Source: Guyparkeria sp. SCN-R1 (lineage in GTDB: Bacteria; Pseudomonadota; Gammaproteobacteria; Halothiobacillales; Halothiobacillaceae). From it: a DNA stretch of 64,000 bases. The DNA lies in the NCBI RefSeq assembly GCF_003932495.1, contig NZ_QZMT01000003.1, positions 62,001 to 126,000 of the forward strand, read 5' to 3'. How positions within the stretch are numbered: the stretch's first letter is position 1; each line of letters begins with the position of its first letter. This document shows positions 54,467 to 64,000 of the stretch, in pieces. The position numbers and the translations under genes were made by a program. The notes under the pieces were generated by a model. That model saw nothing but the letters and a program-made list of their open reading frames with translations, was not told the DNA's origin and did not search any database.

Positions 54467-54603
54467 ACCCGAGCCCTCTTCTTTGTTGACACGCCGAGCC
54501 GAGCCACGCCGACCGACCATTCATCCATTGCCATCCCGCGTCGCGTGACGCGCACCGCCCACTCGACCCCGGGCACCGCAAGCCGGCAAGACAGATGGCG
54601 ATG

Positions 54604-54677
54604 ATTCAATCAGTCAATTGATTCTTCTGTCAAGCGGCACGAACCCGCTTGACTTTAATTCAATTGAGTAATTGAAT
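54604..54677. promoter_or_regulatory. divergent promoters with two matching operators
   Basis: O1 is TTCAATCAGTCAATTGAT (54605-54622) and O2 is TTCAATTGAGTAATTGAA (54659-54676): the same TTCAAT-N6-ATTGAW palindrome, 54 bp centre to centre. For the plus strand a -35 TTGACT (54649-54654) and -10 TTGAAT (54672-54677) are 17 bp apart, the -10 inside O2. For the minus strand TTGACA (54628-54633) and TTGAAT (54604-54609) are 18 bp apart, the -10 inside O1. A dimer bound at each would shut both promoters. Confidence 0.75.
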
Positions 54678-54708
54678 GATGCCCGTACACACCAGTGGAG
54701 GGCAACCC

Positions 54709-55434
54709 ATGTTCCTGATCCAGCACCCCTGCGAATTCAGCTCACTCGCCTATCTGTTCGGCTGCACCGGCAAGGGCCGGGCCATGGCCGTCGACGTGCA
54801 TCTCGACGACGTCGACCGCTTCGTCGAGATGGCGGAAGAGAAGGGCGTGGAGATCAACTTCGTGGTCGACACCCACGTCCACGCGGATCACAAGACGGGC
54901 GGCCCGGAACTGGCCAAACGCACCGGCGCGGAATACGTGCTGCATGAATCCGCGCCGGTGAAGCACCCGTTCCGCGGCGTGGCGCATGGCGAGCGTCTGG
55001 AACTGGGCAACGTCAGCGCCCAGGTGCTGCACACCCCCGGGCATACCGACGACAGCATCTGCCTCTTGGTGACCGACCACTCGCGCACCGACGAGCCGTG
55101 GTTCCTGATCACCGGGCACACGCTCTTCCCCGGCGGCGTCGGCCGCCCCGACCTGCACGGTCGCGAACGCGAGATGGCGGAAAAGCTCTACGACTCGCTT
55201 TATGGCCCGATCCTCAGCCTGCCGGATCACATCGAGATCCTCGCCGGCGCGCAGGCCGGCAGCGTCTGCGGTGGCGGCATTAGCGGCAAGCCGATGTCCA
55301 CGCTGGGCTTCGAGAAGCGCCACAACAACGGGCTGATCCGCGAGCGCGGCAATTTCGTCGAGACCATCGCCTCGATCGAGCTGCCGCCGGTCGAGGAAAT
55401 CAAGGCCTTCTACGCCTTCAACACCGGCAACTAA
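54709..55434 (+). CDS. ETHE1-like metallo-beta-lactamase-fold protein
   Basis: A 241-residue protein. T-H56-V-H58-A-D60-H61 and H112 are in place, as in persulfide dioxygenases and glyoxalase II relatives, but the Asp ligand of the T-G-D motif is His137 (I-T-G-H-T-L-F). C-terminal G-x-x-x-G-K-P-M-S-T-L-G-F-E-K-R is as in the ETHE1 group. It probably acts on persulfide or another sulfane sulfur. GGAGGG precedes the ATG at 54709. It heads a three-gene run opposite yeeE, under operator O2. Confidence 0.88.
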   Translation: MFLIQHPCEFSSLAYLFGCTGKGRAMAVDVHLDDVDRFVEMAEEKGVEINFVVDTHVHADHKTGGPELAKRTGAEYVLHESAPVKHPFRGVAHGERLELGNVSAQVLHTPGHTDDSICLLVTDHSRTDEPWFLITGHTLFPGGVGRPDLHGREREMAEKLYDSLYGPILSLPDHIEILAGAQAGSVCGGGISGKPMSTLGFEKRHNNGLIRERGNFVETIASIELPPVEEIKAFYAFNTGN

Positions 55435-55459
55435 AGCCACACCGGGACAGCGACACACC

Positions 55460-55948
55460 ATGAAAATCACACCGACACTCAAATCAGGCCTGGTCGCCAG
55501 CGCGATGATCTCCAGCCTGACCCTCGGCGCCACGTCGCCGGTCATGGCGGAAAATGAGGAACTCATCGATGCCATGGAGGGCTATGTGATGTTCCAGGAA
55601 TACCACGGCGCCACCATCCGTCCGGAGCAGATCCCGGCGGATCAGTGGGAGAACATCACCATCGTCGATACCCGCGATGCCGGTCAGTACGCCGAGGACC
55701 ACATCCCCGGCGCGATCAACATCGAGTGGCGCCAGATCCTCGAGCGCCGCGACGAGCTGCCGACCGACGAGATGGTACTGGTGTACTGCAATACCGGCTC
55801 GCTGTCGGCGCAGGCCGGTCTGATGCTGCGCCTGGCGGGGATGGACAACGTCCGCATCCTCCAGGACGGCTTCACCGGCTTCCAAAAGGCCGGTGGCTTC
55901 GAGGCGAACGCCCGGGCCCAGGAAGAGGCCGAGGAAGCGGGCGAGTAA
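55460..55948 (+). CDS. periplasmic rhodanese
   Basis: A 162-residue single-domain rhodanese with a Sec signal peptide (cut near V-M-A-E, residue 30) and active-site loop C110-N-T-G-S-L-S. It should move sulfane sulfur in the periplasm, perhaps to the YeeE transporter. It starts 25 bp after the ETHE1-like gene, thus in the same unit. A weak hairpin follows. Confidence 0.9.
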   Translation: MKITPTLKSGLVASAMISSLTLGATSPVMAENEELIDAMEGYVMFQEYHGATIRPEQIPADQWENITIVDTRDAGQYAEDHIPGAINIEWRQILERRDELPTDEMVLVYCNTGSLSAQAGLMLRLAGMDNVRILQDGFTGFQKAGGFEANARAQEEAEEAGE

Positions 55949-55959
55949 CTCGTCCCACC

Positions 55960-55985
55960 ACGCCCCGCCATGGCGCGGGGCGTCT
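55960..55985 (+). terminator. possible terminator after the periplasmic rhodanese gene
   Basis: ACGCCCCGC-CATG-GCGGGGCGT-like hairpin (one base bulge), followed by CTTG. The T tract is short, so read-through into the MFS gene 100 bp on is likely. Confidence 0.5.
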
Positions 55986-56081
55986 TGCCCGATTCGGCCC
56001 ATACGAGCGGATCGCATCCGGCAAGACGTATAACAAACACGATACGAAACCCAGTCACCCGCAAGGGACAAGAGGAAACCC

Positions 56082-57332
56082 ATGGATATCACCCACCGGG
56101 ATCTCACTCACGGCATTGCCGCCAACCGCGGCCAGTTCGTCCAGTTTCTGCTGCAGGTCTTCTTCGTCGGCGCGCTGGTGGGCATGACCCGCACCGTGCT
56201 GCCGGTGCTCTCGGAGTCGGACTTCGGCCTGGCCGCGGGGGCATTCACCACGTTGGCAAGCTTCGTGGTGATCTTCGGCGTGATCAAGGCCACCCTCAAC
56301 CTGCTGGCCGGGCGCTTTTCTGACCGGTACGGGCGCAAGCGCGTGCTGGTGGCCGGTTGGCTGTTCGCGATCCCCGTGCCGTTCCTGCTGCTGATCGCCG
56401 ATTCCTGGGGCTGGGTGCTGCTGGCCACGGTGTTCCTGGGCATCAACCAGGGCCTGGCGTGGTCGATGGCGCTCAACAGCAAGCTGGACCTAACCCACGC
56501 CCACCAGCGCGGGCTGGTCAACGGCGCCAACGAGTTCGCCGGCTACGGCGGCGTGGCGGTGGCGGGCTATCTCGCCGCGATTGCCGCCGAGCATCTCGGC
56601 GCGCGTGAGGGCCTGTTCTGGTTCGGCCTGGCTGTGATCATCCTGGCCCTGGCCCTGGCCATCTGGATGGCGCGCGACACCCTGCCCTGGGCGCACGCCC
56701 AGCAGAAGTCCAGCGGCAACGGCACCGCCCCGGCACGCCGCTCCGGGCTGAGCTTCTTCCTGCATGCCACCTGGGGCAATCGCAGCCTGCTGGCCATCAA
56801 CCAGGCCGGCCTGGTCGAGAAGTTCACCGACACCATCATCTGGCTGTTCGTGCCCATCCTCTTGGTCACACGCGGCGCGGATCTGGTGACCACCGGTTTC
56901 CTCGTGGGCATCTACGGCGTGGTCTGGGGCGCCGGCCAGCTGATCACAGGGCCGACCTCGGACAAGCTCGGTCGGCGCGGCCTGATCACCTGGGGCATGT
57001 GGCTCTGCGGGGCGGGGATCATCGCGATCGTCCTGACCCACTCGGCCTGGGCCTGGGGACTGGCGCTGGCGGTGACCGGCGTGGGCATGGCGATGCTCTA
57101 CCCGACCTTGGGGGCGGCGGTGGCCGATCACTGCGAGCCGGTCGAACGAGCCGGCATCCTCGGCGTATATCGATTCTGGCGCGACTTCGGCTATGCCGTG
57201 GGCGCGCTGGCGCTGGGGCTGGTGGCGACGCTCACCGGCGGCATCGAGGCGGGCTTCTGGTTCGTCGGGCTGAGCATGGCGCTGTCCGGGCTGTGGGTGG
57301 CGCTGGGGCTCGCGCCGCGCGGTCAGGATTGA
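56082..57332 (+). CDS. MFS transporter of the sulfur locus
   Basis: A 416-residue major facilitator with 12 helices; the signature G-R-F-S-D-R-Y-G-R-K-R after helix 2 is clear, and the counterpart G-P-T-S-D-K-L-G-R-R-G after helix 8. AGAGG precedes the ATG. Its place behind the ETHE1-like and rhodanese genes suggests export or import of a sulfur compound (for example sulfite or thiosulfate), but the family does not tell the substrate. Confidence 0.85.
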   Translation: MDITHRDLTHGIAANRGQFVQFLLQVFFVGALVGMTRTVLPVLSESDFGLAAGAFTTLASFVVIFGVIKATLNLLAGRFSDRYGRKRVLVAGWLFAIPVPFLLLIADSWGWVLLATVFLGINQGLAWSMALNSKLDLTHAHQRGLVNGANEFAGYGGVAVAGYLAAIAAEHLGAREGLFWFGLAVIILALALAIWMARDTLPWAHAQQKSSGNGTAPARRSGLSFFLHATWGNRSLLAINQAGLVEKFTDTIIWLFVPILLVTRGADLVTTGFLVGIYGVVWGAGQLITGPTSDKLGRRGLITWGMWLCGAGIIAIVLTHSAWAWGLALAVTGVGMAMLYPTLGAAVADHCEPVERAGILGVYRFWRDFGYAVGALALGLVATLTGGIEAGFWFVGLSMALSGLWVALGLAPRGQD

Positions 57333-57380
57333 CGCCCGGATCGGCCAACCCCTCTAGCCTGGCCCACCACTCTGGCCAAC

Positions 57381-57396
57381 TGGCATCGTGCTTGCA
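57381..57396 (+). promoter_or_regulatory. candidate sigma-54 promoter for the DUF4124 gene
   Basis: TGGCATCGTGCTTGCA has GG (57382-57383) and GC (57394-57395) ten bases apart, with both TGGCA and TTGCA boxes perfect. It lies about 118 bp before the DUF4124 start. A near-perfect 18-bp palindrome, CTTGCACACGTGTCCAAG (57391-57408), overlaps the -12 box. Confidence 0.5.
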
Positions 57397-57513
57397 CACG
57401 TGTCCAAGTGAACGCGCCATCTCTGTCGGGAGTCCCTACGGGGAGGGCGCATTGTCACTTTCTGACCCTGCGACCAGGCCGGTCGTAGCCATCTTGGACA
57501 CAAGGAGATCAGC

Positions 57514-58095
57514 ATGCAGGTCCGCCATCGCGCCATTCTGGCCGGTCTCGCGCTCACCCTGCTTTCGGGCCTTGCCTTGCAGGCGGTCCAGGCCGCCGAC
57601 GTCACCTATCGCTGGGTGAACGGCGACGGCAATCTGCAGTTGAGCGACACCCTGCCCTCCGGCGCCGCCGCCAACGGTTACCAGGTGATCGATCCGCATA
57701 CCGGTGCGGTCGTCCGCGAGGTCGCGCCGCGCAAGACGGCCGAGGAAAAGGCGCGCGAGGCCGCCGAACAGCGGGCCGCCGAGAAGGCCGCCGGCGAGGC
57801 GCGGGCACAGGCCGAGCGAGACCGCATCCTGCTGTCGCTCTACAGCAACGAGGCGGACCTGAAGCAGGCGCGCGACCAGCGCCTCGACCGGATGGACAGC
57901 CGCATTGCGCAAATGGAAGGCTCGATCGAGCGGATGCAGGCGAACATCGACGACGGGCACGACGACCCGGCATATGCGCGTGATCTCGAACGGATGAAGC
58001 AGGCGGTGGTCGAGGTGCGCGCCGAGCGCGACGCGGTGGCCGAGCAGTTCGAGGCCGATCTCAAGCGCCTGCGCGAGCTCAGGTCGAACGGCTAG
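57514..58095 (+). CDS. exported DUF4124 coiled-coil protein
   Basis: A 193-residue protein. A signal peptide (cut near V-Q-A-A, residue 28) is followed by a DUF4124 domain (about 30-75: Y-R-W-V-N-G-D-G-N-L-Q-L-S-D-T-L-P) and a long, highly charged helix (about 78-190) rich in Ala/Glu/Arg that probably forms a coiled coil. AAGGAG precedes the ATG. DUF4124 proteins are common in the gammaproteobacterial envelope with no known function. Convergent with argB. Confidence 0.85.
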   Translation: MQVRHRAILAGLALTLLSGLALQAVQAADVTYRWVNGDGNLQLSDTLPSGAAANGYQVIDPHTGAVVREVAPRKTAEEKAREAAEQRAAEKAAGEARAQAERDRILLSLYSNEADLKQARDQRLDRMDSRIAQMEGSIERMQANIDDGHDDPAYARDLERMKQAVVEVRAERDAVAEQFEADLKRLRELRSNG

Positions 58096-58136
58096 CCCCG
58101 ACCGCCCGCACGGACTGGCCGCGACTCACGCGGGAA

Positions 58137-59324
<1,188 letters not shown>

Positions 59325-59325
<1 letters not shown>

Positions 59326-59780
59326 TAGCCTCGGCCGGTGTGGCCGAAGCCGCCGGTGCCGCGCTCGGTCTCGCCGAACTCGTCGACCGCTTCGAAGGCC
59401 ACCTGCACCACGGGCACGACCACCAGCTGAGCGATACGCTCGCCGATCTCGACGGTGAACGCACTGTTGCCGCGGTTCCACATCGAGACGAACAGCTGGC
59501 CCTGGTAGTCCGAGTCGATCAGCCCCACCAGGTTGCCCAGCACGATGCCGTGCTTGTGGCCCAGTCCCGAGCGCGGCAGGATCATGGCGGCCAGCTCCGG
59601 ATCACCCAGGTGGATCGCCATGCCGGTGGGCACCAGCTCGGTCTGGCCGGGCGCGAGCGTCAGTGGCTCGTCCAGGCAGGCACGCAGGTCGAGACCTGCC
59701 GAGCCGTCGGTGGCGTAATCCGGGCGCGGAATCTCGTTGCCCAGTCGGGGGTCGAGCCATTTGACCTCAACGCGATGCAT
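59325..59780 (-). CDS. dut: dUTP diphosphatase
   Basis: A 151-residue trimeric dUTPase with its five motifs, among them [17 protein letters not shown]-x-I-D-S-D-Y-Q-G and the C-terminal [10 protein letters not shown]. It keeps uracil out of DNA. It starts four bases after the coaBC stop (operon coaBC-dut, the usual order). The stop lies at the edge of the inverted-repeat segment. Confidence 0.97.
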
Positions 59781-59784
59781 CGTC

Positions 59785-60987
59785 TCAATCCTGTTTGATC
59801 TGGTGATAGGTGTCGAATATCCCGCCGGCGAGATGGCGTTTGTCGGCCTGCGCCAGTGCGCGCTCGCCGCCCTCCCACAGGAGCAGCAGGGTGTTGTCCG
59901 TTCGATCGAAGCCCTTGTCCGCGCCGACCTCGTTGGCACAGATCAGGTCCATGCCTTTGGCCGCGCGCTTGGCGGCCGCGTACTCGCGCACATGCTCCGT
60001 CTCGGCGGCGAACCCGATGACGAACGGCCGATCGGCGCGCGATGCGACGCCGCGGATGATGTCCGGGTTGGGCACCAGCTCCAGGCTCAGGGGCTCGCCG
60101 CTCTTCTTGAGCTTGTGGTCGGCGGGTGCCGCCACGCGGTAGTCGGCCACGGCCGCGGCACCGACGAAGATATCCATCGACTCGATCGACTCGACCGCCG
60201 CCTGCATCTCGGCCGCGGTTTCCACGTCGATCCGGTTCACGCCCGACGGCGTGGCCAGGGCCGAGGGTCCGGCCACCAGCGTCACGGCAGCACCTCGGCA
60301 GGCCGCCTCGGCGGCGATGGCGAATCCCATGCGACCGGAGGAACGGTTGGCAATGAAGCGTACCGGATCGATCGGCTCGCGGGTGCCGCCCGCCGTGACC
60401 ACGACATGCCGTCCGGCCAGATCCTGCCGAGTGTTGGTCAGCAGGGCATCGGCCAGTGCCTCGACGATGGCTTCCGGCTCGAGCATGCGGCCTTCGCCGA
60501 TCTCACCGCAGGCCTGGGCGCCGGCCGCTGGCCCCAGCAGGGTCACGCCGCGCGCCAGCAGGGTGTCGCGATTGGCCTGCGTGGCCGGATGGGCCCACAT
60601 CTGCCGGTTCATGGCCGGGGCGAGGTGAACCGGGGCGTCTGTGGCGAGACAAAGGGTGGTCAGGAGATCGTCGGCCATGCCGGCGGCCAGCCGCGCCATC
60701 AGGTCGGCGCTGGCCGGGGCGATCACCACGGCATCGGCCCAGCGGGCCAACGCGATATGATCCATGCCCGACTCGGCCTCGGCATCCAGCAGGGTGGTGC
60801 GCACCGAGTGACCGCTGACCGCCTGGAAGGATAGCGGCGTGACAAAGCGGGTCGCCGCCTCGGTCATCACCACGCGCACCTCGCAGCCGGCCTCGACCAG
60901 CCGGCGCACCAGCACCACGGCCTTGTAGGCCGCGATGCCGCCGGACACGCCGACGAGGATGCGCTGGTTGGATAATGGGGCATTCAT
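59785..60987 (-). CDS. coaBC: CoaBC phosphopantothenoylcysteine synthetase/decarboxylase
   Basis: A 400-residue bifunctional enzyme of coenzyme A synthesis. The N-terminal flavin decarboxylase half has [25 protein letters not shown] and the catalytic [10 protein letters not shown]. The C-terminal synthetase half begins near residue 188 ([16 protein letters not shown]). Full length. Followed four bases on by dut. Confidence 0.97.
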   Translation of the reverse strand: MNAPLSNQRILVGVSGGIAAYKAVVLVRRLVEAGCEVRVVMTEAATRFVTPLSFQAVSGHSVRTTLLDAEAESGMDHIALARWADAVVIAPASADLMARLAAGMADDLLTTLCLATDAPVHLAPAMNRQMWAHPATQANRDTLLARGVTLLGPAAGAQACGEIGEGRMLEPEAIVEALADALLTNTRQDLAGRHVVVTAGGTREPIDPVRFIANRSSGRMGFAIAAEAACRGAAVTLVAGPSALATPSGVNRIDVETAAEMQAAVESIESMDIFVGAAAVADYRVAAPADHKLKKSGEPLSLELVPNPDIIRGVASRADRPFVIGFAAETEHVREYAAAKRAAKGMDLICANEVGADKGFDRTDNTLLLLWEGGERALAQADKRHLAGGIFDTYHQIKQD

Positions 60988-61106
60988 GGGCGCAGTTTAT
61001 CAGGGAAGATCGGCGCGCAGCCGATGCCGCTGTCCGGGCGCGTCACGACTCGGCGTGCCGGCGCAGGCATCCGCAACCTTTCACCGACTATCTTCGAGAC
61101 AGACAC

Positions 61107-61700
61107 ATGCCAGACGACCCGAACAACAAGGGCAATGAACCGGGCCACAACACGGGCAATGGCCCCGGTGACACCCCGCCGTCAAAGCCGAAACGTCGCC
61201 TGCCGCGCTGGGCACGATGGACCCTCGAGGGCCTGGTGTTCATCGCTGCATTGCTGGCCGTTCAGGCGTGGATGGGGCCGGATCTGCCGGAGGGCGAGAT
61301 CCCCGGCATGGCGGCAGAAACCATCGATGGCAAGCAACTGACCCTCGGCGGGCCGGCGGGCGAGCCCACCGTGGTGGTGTTCTGGGCCACTTGGTGTGGT
61401 TACTGCGACCTGGAGATGCCCTGGCTGGTCGACCTGGTCGACGACCATCGCGTGATCACCGTGGCCATGCAGTCGGGCGATGCGAACACGGTGCGCGCCC
61501 ACATGCGGGAAAACGATCTCGAGAAGCTGCCGGTGATCAACGACCCCGACGGGCAGATCGCGGCCAGCCTGGGCGTGAACGTCACGCCCACCTTCCTGTT
61601 CTTCGACCAGACCGGCCGGGTGGCCCATTCGACCACCGGCCTGACCAGTCCCTGGGGCGTGCGCCTGCGGATGTGGTGGATGAACCGCGCCGCCGACTAA
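61107..61700 (+). CDS. membrane-anchored thioredoxin-like protein
   Basis: A 197-residue protein: a disordered N-terminus (1-33, Asn/Gly/Pro-rich), one membrane helix (about 38-56) and a periplasmic thioredoxin fold with W-C97-G-Y-C100 and the cis-Pro V-T-P-T-F. It resembles ScsD/TlpA-like disulfide reductases or oxidoreductases; direction of electron flow is not clear. The start at 61107 follows a weak site (GAGACAGA). It diverges from coaBC and converges with tal. Confidence 0.85.
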   Translation: MPDDPNNKGNEPGHNTGNGPGDTPPSKPKRRLPRWARWTLEGLVFIAALLAVQAWMGPDLPEGEIPGMAAETIDGKQLTLGGPAGEPTVVVFWATWCGYCDLEMPWLVDLVDDHRVITVAMQSGDANTVRAHMRENDLEKLPVINDPDGQIAASLGVNVTPTFLFFDQTGRVAHSTTGLTSPWGVRLRMWWMNRAAD

Positions 61701-61711
61701 TTTGGGGTACG

Positions 61712-62809
61712 TCAGGCCTGATCGATAGCGGCGAGCAAGTCGTCGAAGGCGGCCTGGAACTGCTCCAACCCCTCGTCAAGCAACTGGTCGCGTACCGCGC
61801 CGTCCATGTCGACACCCACCTCGGCCAGTTCGGCCCAGACCTCGCGATCCTCGTCGAGACGCGGCTTCAACAGGGAGGCAATCCGGCCGTGGTCGGCAAA
61901 GGCCTCGAGGGTCGCATCCGGCAGCGTGTTGATGGTGCGCGGGGCGATCAGGTTCTCGACGTACAGCAGGTCCGAGTAGGCCGGGTTCTTGGTGCCGGTG
62001 CTCGCCCAGAGCAGGTACTGCGGCCAGGCGCCTTCCTGCTCGAAGCGGTCGAACGACTCGTCCTCGAACACCTCGCGGAAATGCGCGTAGGCCATGCCGG
62101 CCAGTGCCAGGGCCGCTCGGCCCTTGAGGGCCTGGGCGCGCCCGCCGCCGATGGCATCGAGCTGCTTGTCGACCAGCGTGTCCACCCGGCTCATGAACAG
62201 GCTGGCCACCGCGCGCACCTCGGCGGGCTTGCCACCGTTTTTCTCCAGTTGCTCGATGCCGCGTCGATAGGCCGCGAATACCCACCGTACCTGATCGAGC
62301 GAGAACAGCAGGGTGACGTTGACGCTCACGCCCTCGCCGATCAGGCGCTCGAAGGCCTCGATGCCCTCGACCGTGCCGGGTACCTTGATCAGCACATTGG
62401 CCCGATCGACCAGTTCTCGCAGCCGATGGGCGGCGCGCACCGAGGCATGGGCGTCATGGGCGATCCCGGGCGATTCCTCCCAGGATACCCAGCCGTCCTC
62501 GCCGTGCGACTGGTCCCAGACCGGTCGCAACAGGTCGCAGGCGCGCTGGATGTCCGTGACGACCAGATGCTCGTAGACCGACTCGACGTCCGAATACTGG
62601 CGCTTGCCCGCGGCGATGTCCTCGGTGTAGAGGTCGCTCCCGACGATTGCCTTCTTGAAGATCGACGGATTGGAGGTCACCCCGCGGATACCGTAGTCGC
62701 GGATCAGCCGCGGCAGGCCCTCGTCCGTCAACAGGGCGCGGGAAAGGTTGTCCAGCCAGAGACTCTGGCCCTGCGATTCGTGGAGTTGGCTCAAGGCATG
62801 CGCGGTCAT
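61712..62809 (-). CDS. tal: transaldolase
   Basis: A 365-residue transaldolase of the longer (TalB-subfamily II) type. The Schiff-base lysine is K142 (N-V-L-I-K-V-P-G-T) and the N-terminal T-S-N-P-S-I-F is typical. It moves a dihydroxyacetone unit in the pentose phosphate path. AGGAG precedes the ATG at 62809. It is monocistronic in what can be seen. Confidence 0.95.
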   Translation of the reverse strand: MTAHALSQLHESQGQSLWLDNLSRALLTDEGLPRLIRDYGIRGVTSNPSIFKKAIVGSDLYTEDIAAGKRQYSDVESVYEHLVVTDIQRACDLLRPVWDQSHGEDGWVSWEESPGIAHDAHASVRAAHRLRELVDRANVLIKVPGTVEGIEAFERLIGEGVSVNVTLLFSLDQVRWVFAAYRRGIEQLEKNGGKPAEVRAVASLFMSRVDTLVDKQLDAIGGGRAQALKGRAALALAGMAYAHFREVFEDESFDRFEQEGAWPQYLLWASTGTKNPAYSDLLYVENLIAPRTINTLPDATLEAFADHGRIASLLKPRLDEDREVWAELAEVGVDMDGAVRDQLLDEGLEQFQAAFDDLLAAIDQA

Positions 62810-62915
62810 CGACGACTCCTCCCGGTTGCTTGCGCGTGACAAGGACGAGGCACCACGTTGGCACCTCTACCGGAAGCTTAGACGCTCATGAGCCGTCCAC
62901 GTGGCCCAAGTGCTG

Positions 62916-63830
62916 TTATCGGGGATCGAAGGGCATCGAGGTGCGCATTTCCTCGTAGAACTCGCGCGCCTCGTCGGTCTTGGCCGGCGGGGTGTGGATC
63001 ATCAGGACCAGCATCAGGTCACCGCCGGCGAAGCCACGCTTGGGGATGCGCAGCTTGCGCCCGGATTGCGACCCGGCGGGCACGCTCATGTTGATGCGCT
63101 TGCCGTCGGGCAGGGTGACCGGCACCTTGGCGCCCAGGGCCGCCTCCCAGGGCGTGATCGGCAGTTCCTGGACGATGTTGTTGCCGTCGACCCGGTCGCG
63201 GTCCTCCTCGCGCAGAGTCAGCACCAGGTAGAGATCCCCCGGCGAGCCGCCCATCGGGCTCGGCTGGCCCTGGCCGGTAAGCCGGATGCGACGCCCCGGC
63301 GTCGACCCGGCCGGCACGTTGACCTTCAGCGAGCGAGCGCCGCCGCGTCCATCGGAGACCCGGATGGTGTGTGCCCCACCCGTGACCAGCAGCGACAACG
63401 GCACCGGCGCCTCGGCCTCGACGTCCTGGCCGCGCACGCTGCGGCCCTGACCGGCCCCGGCCGGGCCACCGGGGCCACCGAAACCGCCGCCGAAGAACTG
63501 CGAGAAGAAATCGGAAAAGCCGCCGGCCGCGAAATCGTCCCCGCCGAAGCCGCCACCAAATCCACCGGGACCGCCCGGACCACCGGGCCCAGCGCCGAAC
63601 TCGTCGCCATGATGGTAGCCCGAACCGAGCGCGTCGTAGCGTGCGCGCTTCTGGGCATCGCCGAGCACCTCGTAGGCCTCGTTGATTTCCTTGAACTTGT
63701 CCTCGGCACCCTCGCCCTTGTTGCGATCCGGGTGGTATTTCTGCGCAAGCTTGCGGTAGGCGCGCTTGATCTCGTCCTGCGAGGCATTGCGCGCCACGCC
63801 CAGGGTTGCGTAGTAGTCGTGATATTTCAC
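62916..63830 (-). CDS. cbpA: CbpA-type DnaJ co-chaperone
   Basis: A 304-residue J-protein. J domain (about 4-68) with the H-P-D motif (Y-H-P-D-R-N), a long Gly/Phe-rich linker (about 72-125) and two C-terminal substrate domains. No zinc-finger is present, so it is of the CbpA/DjlA-class II type. It stimulates DnaK. GTG start at 63830 with GGAGGAG upstream; the frame to 63911 is not used. CbpM is not adjacent in the window. Confidence 0.93.
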   Translation of the reverse strand: MKYHDYYATLGVARNASQDEIKRAYRKLAQKYHPDRNKGEGAEDKFKEINEAYEVLGDAQKRARYDALGSGYHHGDEFGAGPGGPGGPGGFGGGFGGDDFAAGGFSDFFSQFFGGGFGGPGGPAGAGQGRSVRGQDVEAEAPVPLSLLVTGGAHTIRVSDGRGGARSLKVNVPAGSTPGRRIRLTGQGQPSPMGGSPGDLYLVLTLREEDRDRVDGNNIVQELPITPWEAALGAKVPVTLPDGKRINMSVPAGSQSGRKLRIPKRGFAGGDLMLVLMIHTPPAKTDEAREFYEEMRTSMPFDPR

Positions 63831-63938
63831 GCCTGCACTCCTCCGAGTGATGTTCTGTGTGCCGTGTAACCGGCGTCTCGAAAACCCGCCCGTCGGACAG
63901 GCTTTCGGCACGCCGGTGAGCCGAGATGGCCCAATGAG

Positions 63939-63965
63939 GAAAAGCCCGGGGCGGCCGGGCTTTTC
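63939..63965. terminator. terminator near the right edge
   Basis: GAAAAGCCCGG-GGCGG-CCGGGCTTTTC: a perfect stem flanked by A and T runs, upstream of cbpA. It probably ends a gene outside the window on the minus strand and can act in both directions. Confidence 0.88.
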
Positions 63966-64000
63966 GCGTGCTTCCGCGGCCGGCGGCCGAACCGGATCAA

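Overview
The window reads as high-GC chromosomal DNA of a halophilic or halotolerant sulfur-oxidising gammaproteobacterium, something like Guyparkeria, Halothiobacillus or Thioalkalivibrio. This is an inference from gene content: c-type cytochromes, persulfide dioxygenase and rhodanese proteins, a YeeE/YedE sulfur transporter, ectoine catabolism genes and acidic periplasmic linkers. The divergent ssb/uvrA pair, pilSR, and the argB, dut and coaBC genes are ordinary gammaproteobacterial genes. No rRNA, phage, complete insertion sequence or CRISPR array is visible. One tRNA (Pro, anticodon CGG) is present.

Layout. 1-7 kb: SirB2, a CbiM-like membrane protein, a mono-haem cytochrome c behind a possible sigma-54 promoter, fetAB iron exporter, a membrane-anchored three-haem cytochrome c, recG. 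7-15 kb (accessory): a double-sensor diguanylate cyclase, a parDE toxin-antitoxin pair with an operator inside its promoter, an MFS transporter, a PAS-GGDEF protein, 830 bp of non-coding repeats, a Fic protein with an AT-rich operator array, and a lipoprotein. 15-21 kb: a complete ectoine-degradation operon (doeB2-doeD-doeA-doeC). 21-31 kb: persulfide dioxygenase-rhodanese, ssb, uvrA, a PRC/DksA-like/DsrE group, a periplasmic metallo-beta-lactamase-fold protein with lost metal ligands, an aldo/keto reductase, psiE. 31-37 kb: phoU and ppk divergently, then PP0621-pilS-pilR and sixA. 37-42 kb: a signalling module of FHA protein, transmembrane Ser/Thr kinase, LysM lipoprotein and PP2C phosphatase, similar in its parts to the type VI secretion regulators but with no secretion genes nearby. 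42-46 kb: yheS, two inverted copies of the same repeat seen at 12.5 kb, tRNA-Pro, ispB. 46-54.5 kb (minus strand): yeeE, an ArsR-rhodanese fusion regulator, then moxR, DUF58, DUF4381, batA, batBC and batD, nearly all joined by 4-bp start/stop overlaps. 54.7-57.3 kb: divergently, an ETHE1-like protein, a periplasmic rhodanese and an MFS transporter. 57.5-64 kb: DUF4124 protein, argB, dut, coaBC, a thioredoxin-like protein, transaldolase and a CbpA-type DnaJ.

The most promising unexplained biology is the sulfur locus around 54.6 kb. Two matching 18-bp palindromes (TTCAAT-N6-ATTGAA/T) overlap the two divergent promoters, and a third near-copy lies upstream of the metallo-beta-lactamase-fold gene at 28.9 kb. 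Together with the ArsR-rhodanese fusion this suggests a small sulfane-sulfur regulon whose regulator is translationally coupled to a MoxR/Bat envelope operon. Other points of interest are the three-copy hairpin element family, the orphan kinase/phosphatase module, and the operator-rich, repeat-flanked Fic locus.
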